Shown here one piece after another: positions 44,553 to 57,200 of a stretch of 64,000 bases of DNA. Every line of letters begins with the position of its first letter. Within the stretch, counting starts at the first letter, position 1. The position numbers and the translations under genes were made by a program. Source of the stretch: Sycon ciliatum (lineage: Eukaryota > Porifera > Calcarea > Leucosolenida > Sycettidae); contig NC_088644.1 in NCBI RefSeq assembly GCF_964019385.1, positions 39,684,493-39,748,492 on the forward strand, read 5' to 3'. The notes beneath the pieces were generated by a model. That model was not told the DNA's origin. It ran no database searches and worked only from the letters and a program-made list of their open reading frames with translations.

Positions 44553-45057
44553 TGTTTTACGTGGTGGGAAATTCAAAATGGAACATAGCGCGTACTGTCT
44601 GTCAGTACAATTTAGCTGCGACAAACTCTACAAACCTCCGTTGTGCCTTTTGTGCGCAATATCTATTACGAGTATAAAGGAGATAACCGGACACTATACA
44701 TACTGTATTGCTTACTGGAAGAGTTGGTGGCAAGTCAGCTGTGTCTTGGAGCTATCCTCAACATTGCTGACTGCTAAGTGGTAGCTATTCTGCATACGCA
44801 ACAACATAATTAAACACAAAAATCAGGAACAGAACTTGAGGAGCACTACAGACATTTTCCTATCCCTGAAAGTGCTGTGCTACAGCGAATGCACGCGAGT
44901 AGTGGAGAGCGGGAAGTTATTCCAATTGATCACAAACACTACAGAAAGTCGTGCTAACTAGCACCTTGAAAACAGCCGACATGACCGGAAATGTAGTGCA
45001 CAGTGTTCGTACGGAACCCTCTATACACAGTGACGGGAAATGATTCGGAAAATACAT

Positions 45058-45473
45058 CTACCAAATAGTAGCAGTGAGTCTTCCAAACACAACGCAAAGC
45101 GATGTTATCTCAGGTGCCACTTCACAAGCTAGAGAGGTAAGTTCAGTGTGCATTTCCAACACAGCACAAGTAATAAGCAAGAATGCGTGCCAAACACACT
45201 CTCTGACAAGATTTACCAAACGCATGTCCGGTACTGTTGCTGCGGGTCTTGCCGAGATAAAGGCATGTGCCAGTAGGTCACTTCGTTGCAAGAAGATCTT
45301 CTGTGAACTACTCACTACCTGTATCATGGGACACTGGACCAGATGAAGAGACACGGACACAGCCACACAGACACACAAACACACACACTGACACACACAC
45401 ACACAAACAGACACACACACACAAACAGACACACACACACAAACAGACACACACACACAAACAGACACACAGA

Positions 45474-45524
<51 letters not shown>

Positions 45525-48500
45525 ACACCACACACACACACACACACACACGCACACACACAGAACCACGCACACATATGCACGTTCTGATTCTGGGATA
45601 CCGTCGTAATATCCGATATAATTTATCACTACAACCGATTACTGGCTACAGTATACAGTCAGACCTCCCTTATCCGCTCCTCTTGTATCCGGATCCCTCG
45701 CCATCCGGAAGAAAATCGTCGGTTACCGATTTACAGCACATGCCATGCATACATACAGTATGTGTGTCCGGTTTCCTCGCCTATCCGGATATTTTTTTCG
45801 TGGAAAACGGATGTGTGCGGTTAAGCGAGGTCTGACTGTAGTGATATCTTGACTGCAAAAACATGCATTTTGCCTTGATATTTTTTGTTCTGATATCACT
45901 TTAGGAATTGTGTGTTGCTCCCTACGTCGGAGCTCGCACTTTTCTTCCTGCAGACTTGAATCTCACTGGACTGACTCACGAGCAGGGAGTGGTGCTTCCT
46001 AGCAGGTTTTCCAAGTGGAAGCTTCGATGGACTTCTTGTGTGCTCTGGGTGGCAGTCGTGAGTCAGTCAAGTGAGAATTCAAGTCGGCAGTAAAAGTGCG
46101 AGCTGCCACGTAAGGAAGCGACACACAATTCCCTAAGTATCGCCGAAGTCGCACCGACCTCTTCTTCACAGTCATCGATATCAATTTAGCCGATATCTAT
46201 CCTTACACATGGTCACTCTATAGGCAATCTCCGGACAGCTAGCTGTTTTGACCTTGTTGTCTCCTCAGCAGAGCTCAGTTCAGAAAGCGCTGCAGAGCTC
46301 AGGGTGGTTTTGTAGCATATGCAAGTGAGACGTCCTCATACGAAAAAAAAAATTAAACTCGGATGGATCATGGAGAGCCAAAAAAAGGTGGCTGGGGCGG
46401 TACAACTTTTTAGAGGTCATTTTGATTACATTTTGACTGCATTTTTGAGTTTATCGGCAAGGTGGAGATGAAATTTGAAAATGTTTTCTGGTGAATCTCT
46501 GGAGAAGAGCCTTCTCTAGCTTCCAACAGTTTTATTTTTACTTTTGGACAAAATTTGAAAAAGTTTTATGAAAGGTCCGTGAAAAAATAACACGAACCTT
46601 TCATAAAACGTTTTCAAATTTTGTCCAAAAGTAAAAATAAAACTATAGGAAGCTAGAGAAGGCTGATCTCCAGAGATCCACCAGAAAACATTTTCAAATT
46701 TCATGTCTGCCTTGCCGATAAACTCAAAAAATGCAGTCAAAAATTTCCCAAAAGAAGATCCGACCTTTTCGTATTGAGGATTTGCCGGAAGTTGCCGGCT
46801 TTTGTGCTTCAGCATAATTATTAATTATATTGGTTTCATGTCTCAGATTCGGTTCCTAATACTTCCTATTGTTTCTTTTCTACATCCTCAGAAAAGTAAA
46901 GCTTCAATCGCTGAAGTATTTCGCATAGGTCACACAATCCCCAAGACCAAGCTGCAAATACCGCTCAGTAAGAGCAGTGATGCGGGAGAAAAATTCTAGA
47001 AAATGGATAGGTTAATAAGGACGTTTAGCAATGCGAAAATTCGAACTTTTGGTGGTGGTGATATTTCGCGAAAATCAATTTCGAAAAAGAAAACTTGTGA
47101 GGTTTAGCAATGCGAAATGACCTTTTCTCGAAGTTATTTGAATCTTATAGTACCGTACCATATATGCAGCTCAGTCTCAAGCAGGGGGCTGTACAATTAC
47201 TACTCCCTGTAGTCAAATGCGTACCGAGAAAAGAGAAAGTTACTTTCGCAAATCACTGCAACTTCGCGTCCAAGTTTTCGAAGTTTCGAGCTTTCTTCCT
47301 GTACTCATTCCCAGGCTCGAATTTTCTTTCGAACTTTCGCGTTGCTAAACGTCCTTAATGACAAAAAATAGTTTTCGCTTCTAGTCGGCCAACCGCGCTT
47401 GGTTCTCCCCAAAGGGTTTTTTTCTTCAGATAGAGGTTTTGTAAATAATGGTGAAGGTCGAAGCCGTCTTCCTTCAGCTGAGCAATGTGAAAACCGGTGG
47501 AAGAACTTGATGAAGAGATGCAAAGACTTTGTGGACGGACAATACAAGACGGAGGAACTGTGCTTTGACGTTGCTCTTGATTCAGGTCATGCGGAGTTGG
47601 GATGAGTAGTTCAACTACGTCAACTTCAAGAAAAAAAGTCTTTGGCAAAAGATCTCCGCCGAGCTCGCTGAAGAATTCAAGGGCGAAGCTATTTTCCTCC
47701 AGCCGAGCAATGTGAAAAACCGGTGGAAGAATTTGATGATGAGATACAAAGAATTGGGACGGACAATACAAGACGGGGGCAGAGAGGAAGAAGGAGCCAG
47801 AGTTCTTTGCCGAAATGAACGAAGTTGTGGGGTGGAAGTCCAATATCAAACCAAAGTGTGTGTCGGGATCTCATGCGGCACGCAATCAACGTGTACATAT
47901 GGATAATTGTAATGAGCTCACTGAAAGGCCAAAACGTCATTTAGAATTCTACAGATCGAGAGTAGCATTCCTAAACTATATCTTTGTTCACTGATGTACT
48001 TTGTGGATGGCTAGGGTCTGTACATGGTGCCCGTGTATTCGACAACAGCCCTTTGAAGGAGCTTGCTACACAAGCGGCGTGGCGAGATTCTTTCCCAGCG
48101 GGTTCATTCATGGTTGGTGACTCTGCTTGCCCGCAGTTGCCATGGCTAATGACATCATTCCGTGACAATGGTCAACTAACTGCCGAACAAGTCAACTACA
48201 ACTTCAAGCATTCATCAACAGGCAGGAAATAGCATCACTGCATCAAATCTACAAGTCTGTCTCACTTCTGAAGTGCGGGAATATTAGGTTGGAAGTAGAG
48301 AATAGGTGCTATGTCTAGTAATATTATGACTCCTTTCATTGCCATCATTCATATTGCGCTGCGGAGAAGAACCGCACACAGAAGAAGATGACTGGTTGTC
48401 TGATATCGCAGTTGTCTAAGTCTGTGCATGCTACGCTGAAGAGGCTGTGTTCGCCATAGCTGTTCTGAATCCACCAGCCAATCAAACCATCGGATACCAT

Positions 48501-50603
48501 TGGCCGGCCAAGATTGCTGGACCACGTGGAAGTCCTCAGCGTGTATGTGTATGTTTATGCACTGCAGAGTCAGTAACACGTGGTGCCGAAACCTGGGACT
48601 GTCGTCCATGCAGGCTATGGTTGGTTGGCAGCCACCTCATCTTTTAATTGCATCTGAGCCATTGTTGTACGCTGAGAGCCATTGGGTTGATACCCTGTCT
48701 GCTCGTTCTGCGCAAATTCGAGATTTGGTTGATGATGCTTTGTCTCGCATTGATTTTATTGAGCCTGTCAAACCGTGCCCATGCCAGGTGGGTGATCGTG
48801 TCATGTTATTGCGCCCAGACCGTCACCAGAAACGTCAGTTGCTTTTGAGGAAGGTTGGGTCGTGCAGTTTGTTGTTTCACCCTCTACTGTCATTATCTCG
48901 AAGCCTGGTCGCAGAGACAAGACTGTCAATGTTGCCTTGCTGAAGTCTGCTCCAGTTAGTGAGCCTGCAGTGATTAATGTTCCAGCTCCGATTGTTGCCG
49001 AGTTGCCAGAGGAAGAGTCAGAGGAATTGCTAGTCAGTTTAGATTGGCCTCTTCCTGTAGTCCTGCATGGCTATGGGTTGCGCGATCGTGCTTCGATTCG
49101 CCCCCCTGTTCGCCTCTCATTGTAAATCCACCTGGGGGAGAGGTGTTGTGCAACTGTAGGTGACATTTACAGTTTGTTGTTTCTTTCGTATTACTAGTAT
49201 AAGTCCGAGTGCCTCAAGAGCTGCTATGATTGCAGGCGTTGTAACGTCGGCTTGCACATCCAGTGTTTCCAAGCATACCGTGAAGGAAGCTAAGTACCAA
49301 GAAACCAGCAGCTGACTGCAAAATTCTCTCAGAAGTGCATGTGCTTCAAAGTAGCATAAATTATATAACTAACGGCTTAGTCAGAGGGGAACATATTAGC
49401 ACATGAAGAGACGAAGTCAGTTGTAAACCTCGTGAGGCTGCTATGGTTTTATACTCTTTGGCGCAACTCACGCCATCATTCAGCCTATGTACGTTTCATC
49501 ACCATTTTTCCGCCAATATGCTGTATAAATTGACATCGTTGTGCTTCGTCACTTTACCACCATGTACTGATTAGAGAAGTAATGGTGCGAAAGGCCCCAT
49601 CAAGTTTACAGCTGGCTTCGTACCTTTGTGTGCTAATTATATAACTCCAAGCATTTCGAACTGTTGTCCAAACACTACATATATTTTCCTATTTTTCCCC
49701 TTGCTGTATATAGATCACTTTTTGCAGGGAGGATTGCTATGTCTAGTAATATTATGACTCCTTTCATTATCATCATTCATATTGCGCATGCACAGGAAAT
49801 ACACGGTCTTTTTTTGGCTTGACGGATTCTGAGTGCGAGACAGAACCGGGTTATAAACATTTCCCTCCGGAAGATTATCAAGGAAATCCTCCACATCTTC
49901 CTCCTCCATAATGGCAATGCTGTGAAGAACGAATGCTGCTACGATGGTGTGAGTGGAATTCTCCACATGGATCACGTTAACAACCTTTAGCTGCCCCCAG
50001 CTGCCTTTCAACAAGGCAAACGCTCCCTCATTACAGTATAAAGTAGACGGGACGTAAGGTGGAAGATGTGGAGGATTTCCTTGACAATCTTCCGGAGGGA
50101 AATGTTCATACCCCTATTGTTCTGTCTCGCACTCAGAATCCAGATTTTTTTGTCACGAAATACAGACATCCACCCTATTTATCACCATTAATTTGACCGG
50201 CATCGTAGTGTAAGCCGCAACGTCTTTTTGGGGGTGAAGTATTGGTGTTTAAAAGTGTGGCTTATATTCCAACGAACATTTGCTGTGGGGTAAAGCGCCA
50301 TTACTTGAGGTATGCTGTGTCCGTGGCACCATGGCATGCAACACACGGGAGTCGCTCACCTGAAGCATGTTTCTTAACTCCACACTGTGCAGAGCATGGA
50401 CAGCTGCCGGAGAGAGTATAGTGCCGTTCATGTCACGACCTGCATACCAGCATATACACAGTCATGTAGAGCAGCAAACACACCAGAACTGATCACGACT
50501 GACAACAACACTACACTGCTCAACGCACAGCATAGATACCGGTACACCCCTTCGTACTTCACTTACTGCTGTATGCCTGCACGCACGCACACGCACGCAC
50601 GCA

Positions 50604-50662
<59 letters not shown>

Positions 50663-51244
50663 AAACCGCACACTGGGGTTTCGGACCGCATATGTATACT
50701 GCATTTCCGGAGTCTCAATCACATATCTTTTAGGTCGCACAGGAAAGTTCACCCTGCCACCTTTGCTCTAAACCAGCGACGAGGTGAAAAGCCCTGGTGA
50801 TGAAACTTGCATTGTTACATCGTAGCGTGGCTTACACAACTAACGTTACAGAATAGTGACAACTTTTTGCTGTGGCTTCAAGTTTTACGCATGAGGCAAT
50901 CATCAGACAGCGTAGTGAGGCCTAGAGATCATGCTAGTGCCTTCATCACACATGTACGGTTGCATGGAGTGGCAAGTCGGTACTTGTCCTGTCCCAGTTT
51001 TACTACTCCATACAAAACTAATACACAAAGCAAGCATCAAAGAATCTTAAAGGTCACAGTGGAAGAGTACGTCTGGCTTTTGCCATGCACAAGCTAACAA
51101 GTTAGATGAAGCGGATGGGGGTCGTGCAGGCGCTCAGCCCCTGGATGTGTTTAAGTGGTTTCTGGCTATCATACACGCACACACCCACGCCCCCCCCCCC
51201 CCCCCCCCCACCCACACACCCACACACCCACACCCACACAAACA

Positions 51245-51294
<50 letters not shown>

Positions 51295-54200
51295 GACATA
51301 CACACAGTAGTAAGACACACCGTAACTGTCATCAAGATGTCGTAATGGCACTTACAACGCACATAGTCAGTGCCGTGGTCAAAACCATTCTTTCCTGGAA
51401 AGGCAACAAACAGGAGCAGATTGAGAAGCGTACATATCAAGCTGTTGCCACCATTGCCAGCAGTAGATTGGTGATTTCAAAGTAGTGGATTCCTGCATGT
51501 TTATAACGTTAATACACACAACCACATGCATGTACCATCTACTGGTGCAGGACAGAACTAAGGACATTTTCAATTACTTCTATAATTTGAGCTGGGGTAG
51601 GCCCTCTATCATCCCCACCCTCACCCAACCCCAAGAGTCCAACAATGCACCACTAACGACATCCTTCATACCTGGTATTTTTGTGTGCATGTGAACAACT
51701 GCTGTTTAAAGCCGCACAAGAAGAACAACAATCAAATCCTCTCTTTCCCTTTCGTTGTGTGCCTTGCGATCATCGTAGAACATTTTACACATACATGTCC
51801 ATGTCGACGTAATTATAGGAAATGCTTACAGTGCAATTTGGGGCCGTCCGTAAATATCGAACTTTTTTCACCAAACGAATTATTTTAGTTTAGACCCAAC
51901 CCCTCCCTCCCTCCCCCTCAGAACGTAAAACGTGTTGACATATACATACATATACAACAAAAGTCGCCAGTGTGTCACTGCTCCTATGGCCATGTAACAT
52001 GTATCGAACTTTTCTGAAACGAAATTGGTCAACCCCCTCCCACCCCATAATGAAATTATTTCGTTTCGTGAAAATGTTTGATAATTATGGACGACCCCTA
52101 ATAATAGTCCTCTTTGTAGCTATAATAAAACTGCTGTCTCCTATTAAAACGCTTGTTAACAATCAATATGTTAATAAATAATAGGAGATTAGATTGCCCG
52201 TGAGTGTAACTGACCTATGGGTAGGCTATGCTGCGCAAGGCAGGCTTTGACATCGAGACTGCACGCACCGACGACGCCATCCCCACCCTCCTCATGCACC
52301 AGTCGTGGCTGAATACGACTCTCTTCCAGCGGGCAAGTCACGCAGGCACACGACGGCTGCGAATGCGTGGCGACGACCTCCACCGTGTGACAGGTGTACA
52401 GAGCGTCGATCAAGCAACTTGGTGAAGCGGACGCAGTAGAGTCGCTAGTGGCAGCTGCCGTAGCGGGCTGCCGTGCACCATCACGCAGACCAGTATCACC
52501 AGCCGTGGACAGCACGCACGCAGTGCCCGCTCTGATACGACAGTACGGCACGGAGCTGACGTCCAAGCTGGACTGTAGCAACAGTGGTAGACTATCTATG
52601 ATGCTGACACGGAGGGACAGGCTGGTGAACAGCGACGAACAGGACTCGATGGCGTGACGTCGGATGAACACCAATGCAGACCATAACTCAGGAACAGACT
52701 GTAAAGGCAACGACAGTAAACATACAGTAAAAGGGGTACGACTTACAATCGAGTGTGACTTCCTACTTTAAAAGTGAATGTATTGCAACAGTATGGCTCA
52801 AACCTGAAAGTGGGTCACGGTGTGCGACTTACAATTGGGGAAGCAGGTACTGTATATTGAAAACTGGGAAATCTTCCTCATCTGGAAACGTTCGCGATTT
52901 TCACGATGGGTGCAAACTCGCAAAAGTAAGCCGGCGCAAAGCGTAGAACTGTAGTAAACAAATTGACTCCAATCGCAAACATTTCCAGGTGCAAATTGGT
53001 CTGTTCTCACAAACTGTTGGTACGACCAAGTCACCCCACAGATCTCCACTAGTAACTTGCTCAGTTTAGACCAAGACATGAATAACCTTGGGTAGTAGTA
53101 AACCTAGGTGCTGTTGTGCACATGTCTGTACTGTTCCCCGGCCCTCAGTTACCTCAGCCTGCTCATGACTACTGTGTGTTGTGTCTTGTTGATGTCCCTA
53201 TTCATAACTGCTGCATGCATTCATTGCTAGTTCCATGCATAGTTCTTTGTCCTACTGTGGCGGGAAGGTCGTCTCGTGCAGCCGCAATGATCAGCTGCGC
53301 TATGGAGGTTCAGTTCCGGCAAACATGCGTGTGGATTTGCATTTTGCTGCTTGATTTTGATGTATTTGGGGGCAGTGCAAGGAAAGAGCTTGCTGGTGCA
53401 GTTGTTGTGTTCTTGGTCTTTGGCTGTTTCTGTTACTACCAGGTAGTAGCTAGCCTTTTGAAGTATTGCAATCAGTTTGCAATGGATACAGTCTTCTCCT
53501 AGTGATAATAATCATAATATTCTATAAACCTCAGACTCTGTGTTGTGAGTGAGAATACCGGCGCAAACATTGGTCCTTCGAGCCGGATCGCGAATGGCGG
53601 AGGAACAAAGAACGAGTGCTCGTTCAACCAAGGGAGTTGCTCCCAGGCGACTGGGGTTTGAGGACGAAGAGAGTGCGACCAGTCCAAGAACCAGCTTCAA
53701 CAGGCAGACACCGTCGCTCGCATCAAGCCGCACGTCAGGAAGTGCGCCATCAGTGATGGAAGCAAGGTGCGCCCTGCTAGAAGCGAGAAAGAGGGTCGCA
53801 GAGGCGGAGGCTGACCTGGCCAGCTTGAATCTCGAGAGGGCGTCCAGACGCTCTGGCACACCGAAGTCTTCATCGCCCGCGATGAGAGAGGAAGTGTTCG
53901 AGGAAGAGCGACGATCTGAAATGCAAGCGCCCACAGCTGCAAATGGCAGCGATGAGGTGAGCGTGTTGTACCCTGCTAAATCCGTACAGTCAGGGCAAAC
54001 TAGTGACCCGGACTTGATAGACCTGAGTGCAGATAGTGTCTGCGACCCACGTACAGTCAAGTCCTGTTCTACAAGCGGTAGGACAGTAGAGCGACTTCAA
54101 GGAGTTGGCAAAAACTCAGTTTTAGTGTCAGACTCAGTAAGTACCGGTACACAGCGCACGGAGCAGGTAGAGCAAGGTACTAGTGCCTCTTCACACATTC

Positions 54201-57200
54201 CGTACAGCATGGCAGAACGCGCAGATGCCACACCGCTAGCTCTAGCGCCATCAGCGCTCCAAGCACTGCAGGGTAGTCCTGAACCTGTGAATCTCCCTGA
54301 GCAGTCAGCTGTAACCGCACACAATGCACAGTCACAGGCCAATGAAGACGCACTCAGTCACGCACACCGGATGATTGATTGCCTGCAGCAAAGTTTACAA
54401 CAGTCCGCTGACGAAAGTCATGAGAAGGATCTTGTCGTGCAACACCTTCAGTCTGAATTGCGGCGAACACGTCGCGAGCTAGACCTCCACAAGAGCACAG
54501 CTCAAGCTGAGAACAGCGACCTGTATGATTGCAACACCGAACTGCGGGCTGAACTCGACAAGATGAAGCGCGTATCGGAGCAGCGCAAGGTAGAGTTCGA
54601 GGCGATGGCCTGCCAGAGACAGCGGTCACGCGAAGAACTCCAGGAGATCGAGGAGCAGGCTGCGCGCGCGGAGGGTGACAAGGATCACCTACGTGAGCTC
54701 CTGAGTCAAGCCAGGCAATCTGCGGAGCAGCAGCAAAGGAAAGCTGACCAGTGGCGCCAGCTGTTCCTAGAGGAATGCGCAGCGCGAGGTAGCCCTGCAG
54801 ACCGGGCAGTCGAACAGAGACGTGATACCGTGACTGACACGAGTAGTCCTGGTAACGATGCTCGATTCCACGCCGTCCACGAGTACGAGCCTCGACCTGC
54901 AGAACTCAGGGGAGCGAGGTCTGTGGACAAGTCATCGTCATACCACCGCCGGACTCCAGCTGAGTACCACCAACCCGTCCCGAAAGATACTGAGGATGTG
55001 GAGTCCCTTGGCGACAAGGCTGAGCCGACACAACACCTGCCGCCCGCAGCACGCGCTAGGGACCAGCCAATCGCAGATGAAGAGCACACCCCGGCCCAGG
55101 CCGCTCAGACTTCAGTGGTGACAGCTGTCAGCCAGCTTGCGGAAGCCTTGGCCGGACACCTGACGACAGCCACGCAGAGACATGGCTCCCAAGATACTGG
55201 CAGCGACCTTCACAAGATAGTCGCCCGACAGTCCACCGCAAAGGACCTCCCAGAGTTTAACGGCGACCCGGCGTCCTGGCCGATGTTCCGCCATATGTTC
55301 ACGTCATCGACGAGTGAATGCAAATTCTCCAATGCGGAGAATATGGCCAGGCTACAGAAAGCCCTCAAAGGGAAGGCTAAGGACACCGTCAAAGCCATGC
55401 TCATCGTACCTGATAACGTCGATCGTGTCATGCAGACTCTGGAAATGCGGTTCGGGCAGCCAGAGCAGGTGATACAGACCATAATTGACGGCGTCAAGAA
55501 ACTGAAGCCAGCTGGAGAAGAGGACTTCGAGGCCCTCATCGACACGGCAAATGCGGTCGGCAACCTCGTCGCAACAATGCAGCTCATGAACGATACCGGA
55601 CATCTCACAAATCCCACCCTGCGGCAGGAAGTGATCATGAAACTTCCCAACAGCCTGAAGCGGCAATGGGGGGAGTTCGTCCATACCCAACAGACCGGAG
55701 TGACCCTGGCAACACTCTCCGAATGGCTATCACAACGAGCGGACGCTATCAGCCACGTCAGAAGACTCACCGCCACTGACAGAGCTGAAAAGCCGCCATC
55801 TGGCAGGCGACCAGGCGGCCTCCGTGGGCACGAGAAGAACAATGCGGTTTCTGCAAGAAAGCCGGACACTCCGCTGCCAACTGCAACACCTTGAAGAAGG
55901 CCCTAGTCAAGGACAGGTGGAAGTGGATCAAGAATGAGAACCGCTGCTTCGTCTGTTTTGGCTGTGGACACCAAGTCAGGGACTGCCCGAAGAAAGCACG
56001 GTGCGGACGTGACGGGTGCGAAAGGCTACACCACCGACTCCTCCATCTGCCGCAACCGAGCACGCAGGAGAGGACGGGGGACCAGCCAGCGCCGTGCAAC
56101 GCAACTCGACGACCTACCAGTGGGAGGGTGATGCTGCGCACAGTACCCATCAACGTCACAGGCACGAAGGGGACGGTACACACGTTCGCTCTGCTCGACG
56201 AAGCATCTACAGTCACGTTGCTTGACGCTAGCCTAGCCAAGGAGATCGGCGCCAAGGGGACGCACTGCCCGCTGACACTGACCTGGACGGACGACACCAG
56301 CCAGACTGACAACAACTCCAGGAAGGTGGAGGTTTCGGTGTTCGGAAGCGGGCAGGAGTTCTACCTGAACGATGTACGAACCGTTACACTGGATCTACCC
56401 AAGCAAGACCTCGACGTCAACAGCACCTGCCAGCACTGGAAACACCTCCGAGACGCTGATCTGACAGTGGAGGATATGCAGAAGCCCAGAATGCTCATCG
56501 GGCAGGACAATTGTGACCTGATCATGCCCCGAGAGTGGGTCGAGGGACCGCCCGGATCGCCGGTAGCCACGCGGTGCAAGCTAGGCTGGGCAATCCACGG
56601 CAGAGTCGATGATCTCAGCACCGAAAACGCACACAGCAGCCTGTCAGCGCAAATCAAAGATGGCTGCTTCGATGACGACCTACATCTGCTCGTCAAGTCT
56701 TTCTTCACCACAGACTCGTTTGGTGTCAAGGTCACCAGCACTAAGATCCGGTCCCGACAGGAAGCGCGAGCTGAGAGGATCATGGACTCGACCACCAGAC
56801 GAGTCGAAGACCGCTGGGAAACCGGACTCCTGTGGAGAGAGAGTGGCATACTCCTACCAGAGAGCAAGCCCATGGCCCTCCGGCGGCTGTTCTCCATCGA
56901 GCGAAAGATGGACAGGGATCAAGTCTTCGCTGACGCGTACTGCAGTAAGATCGAACAGTACCTGGCTGCCGGTTATGCCTTCAAGCTGACACCAGAAGAG
57001 GAGACAGCATTCCACGAGCGCAAGTGGTACCAGCCGCACTTTGGTGTCACGAACCCGAACAAACCAGGGAAGCTGCGACTAGTCTTCGACGCGGCAGCCT
57101 CAAGCAACGGCGTGAGCCTAAACGACGCCCTGGTTCCGGGTCCGGATCTGCTGAATTCTCTCACCGGCGTTCTATTCAAGTTCAGGGAGCACCGTATTGC

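Noticed and set aside
45067..45346. Plus-strand 90-codon ORF over the putative last exon of the unnamed gene
   Set aside because: It is the antisense shadow of the minus-strand exon, which has acceptor, phase match and stop.
53116..53502. Identical 128-codon ORFs in both LTRs (also 58480-58866)
   Set aside because: They lie within LTRs and are identical because the LTRs are; no domain was recognised.
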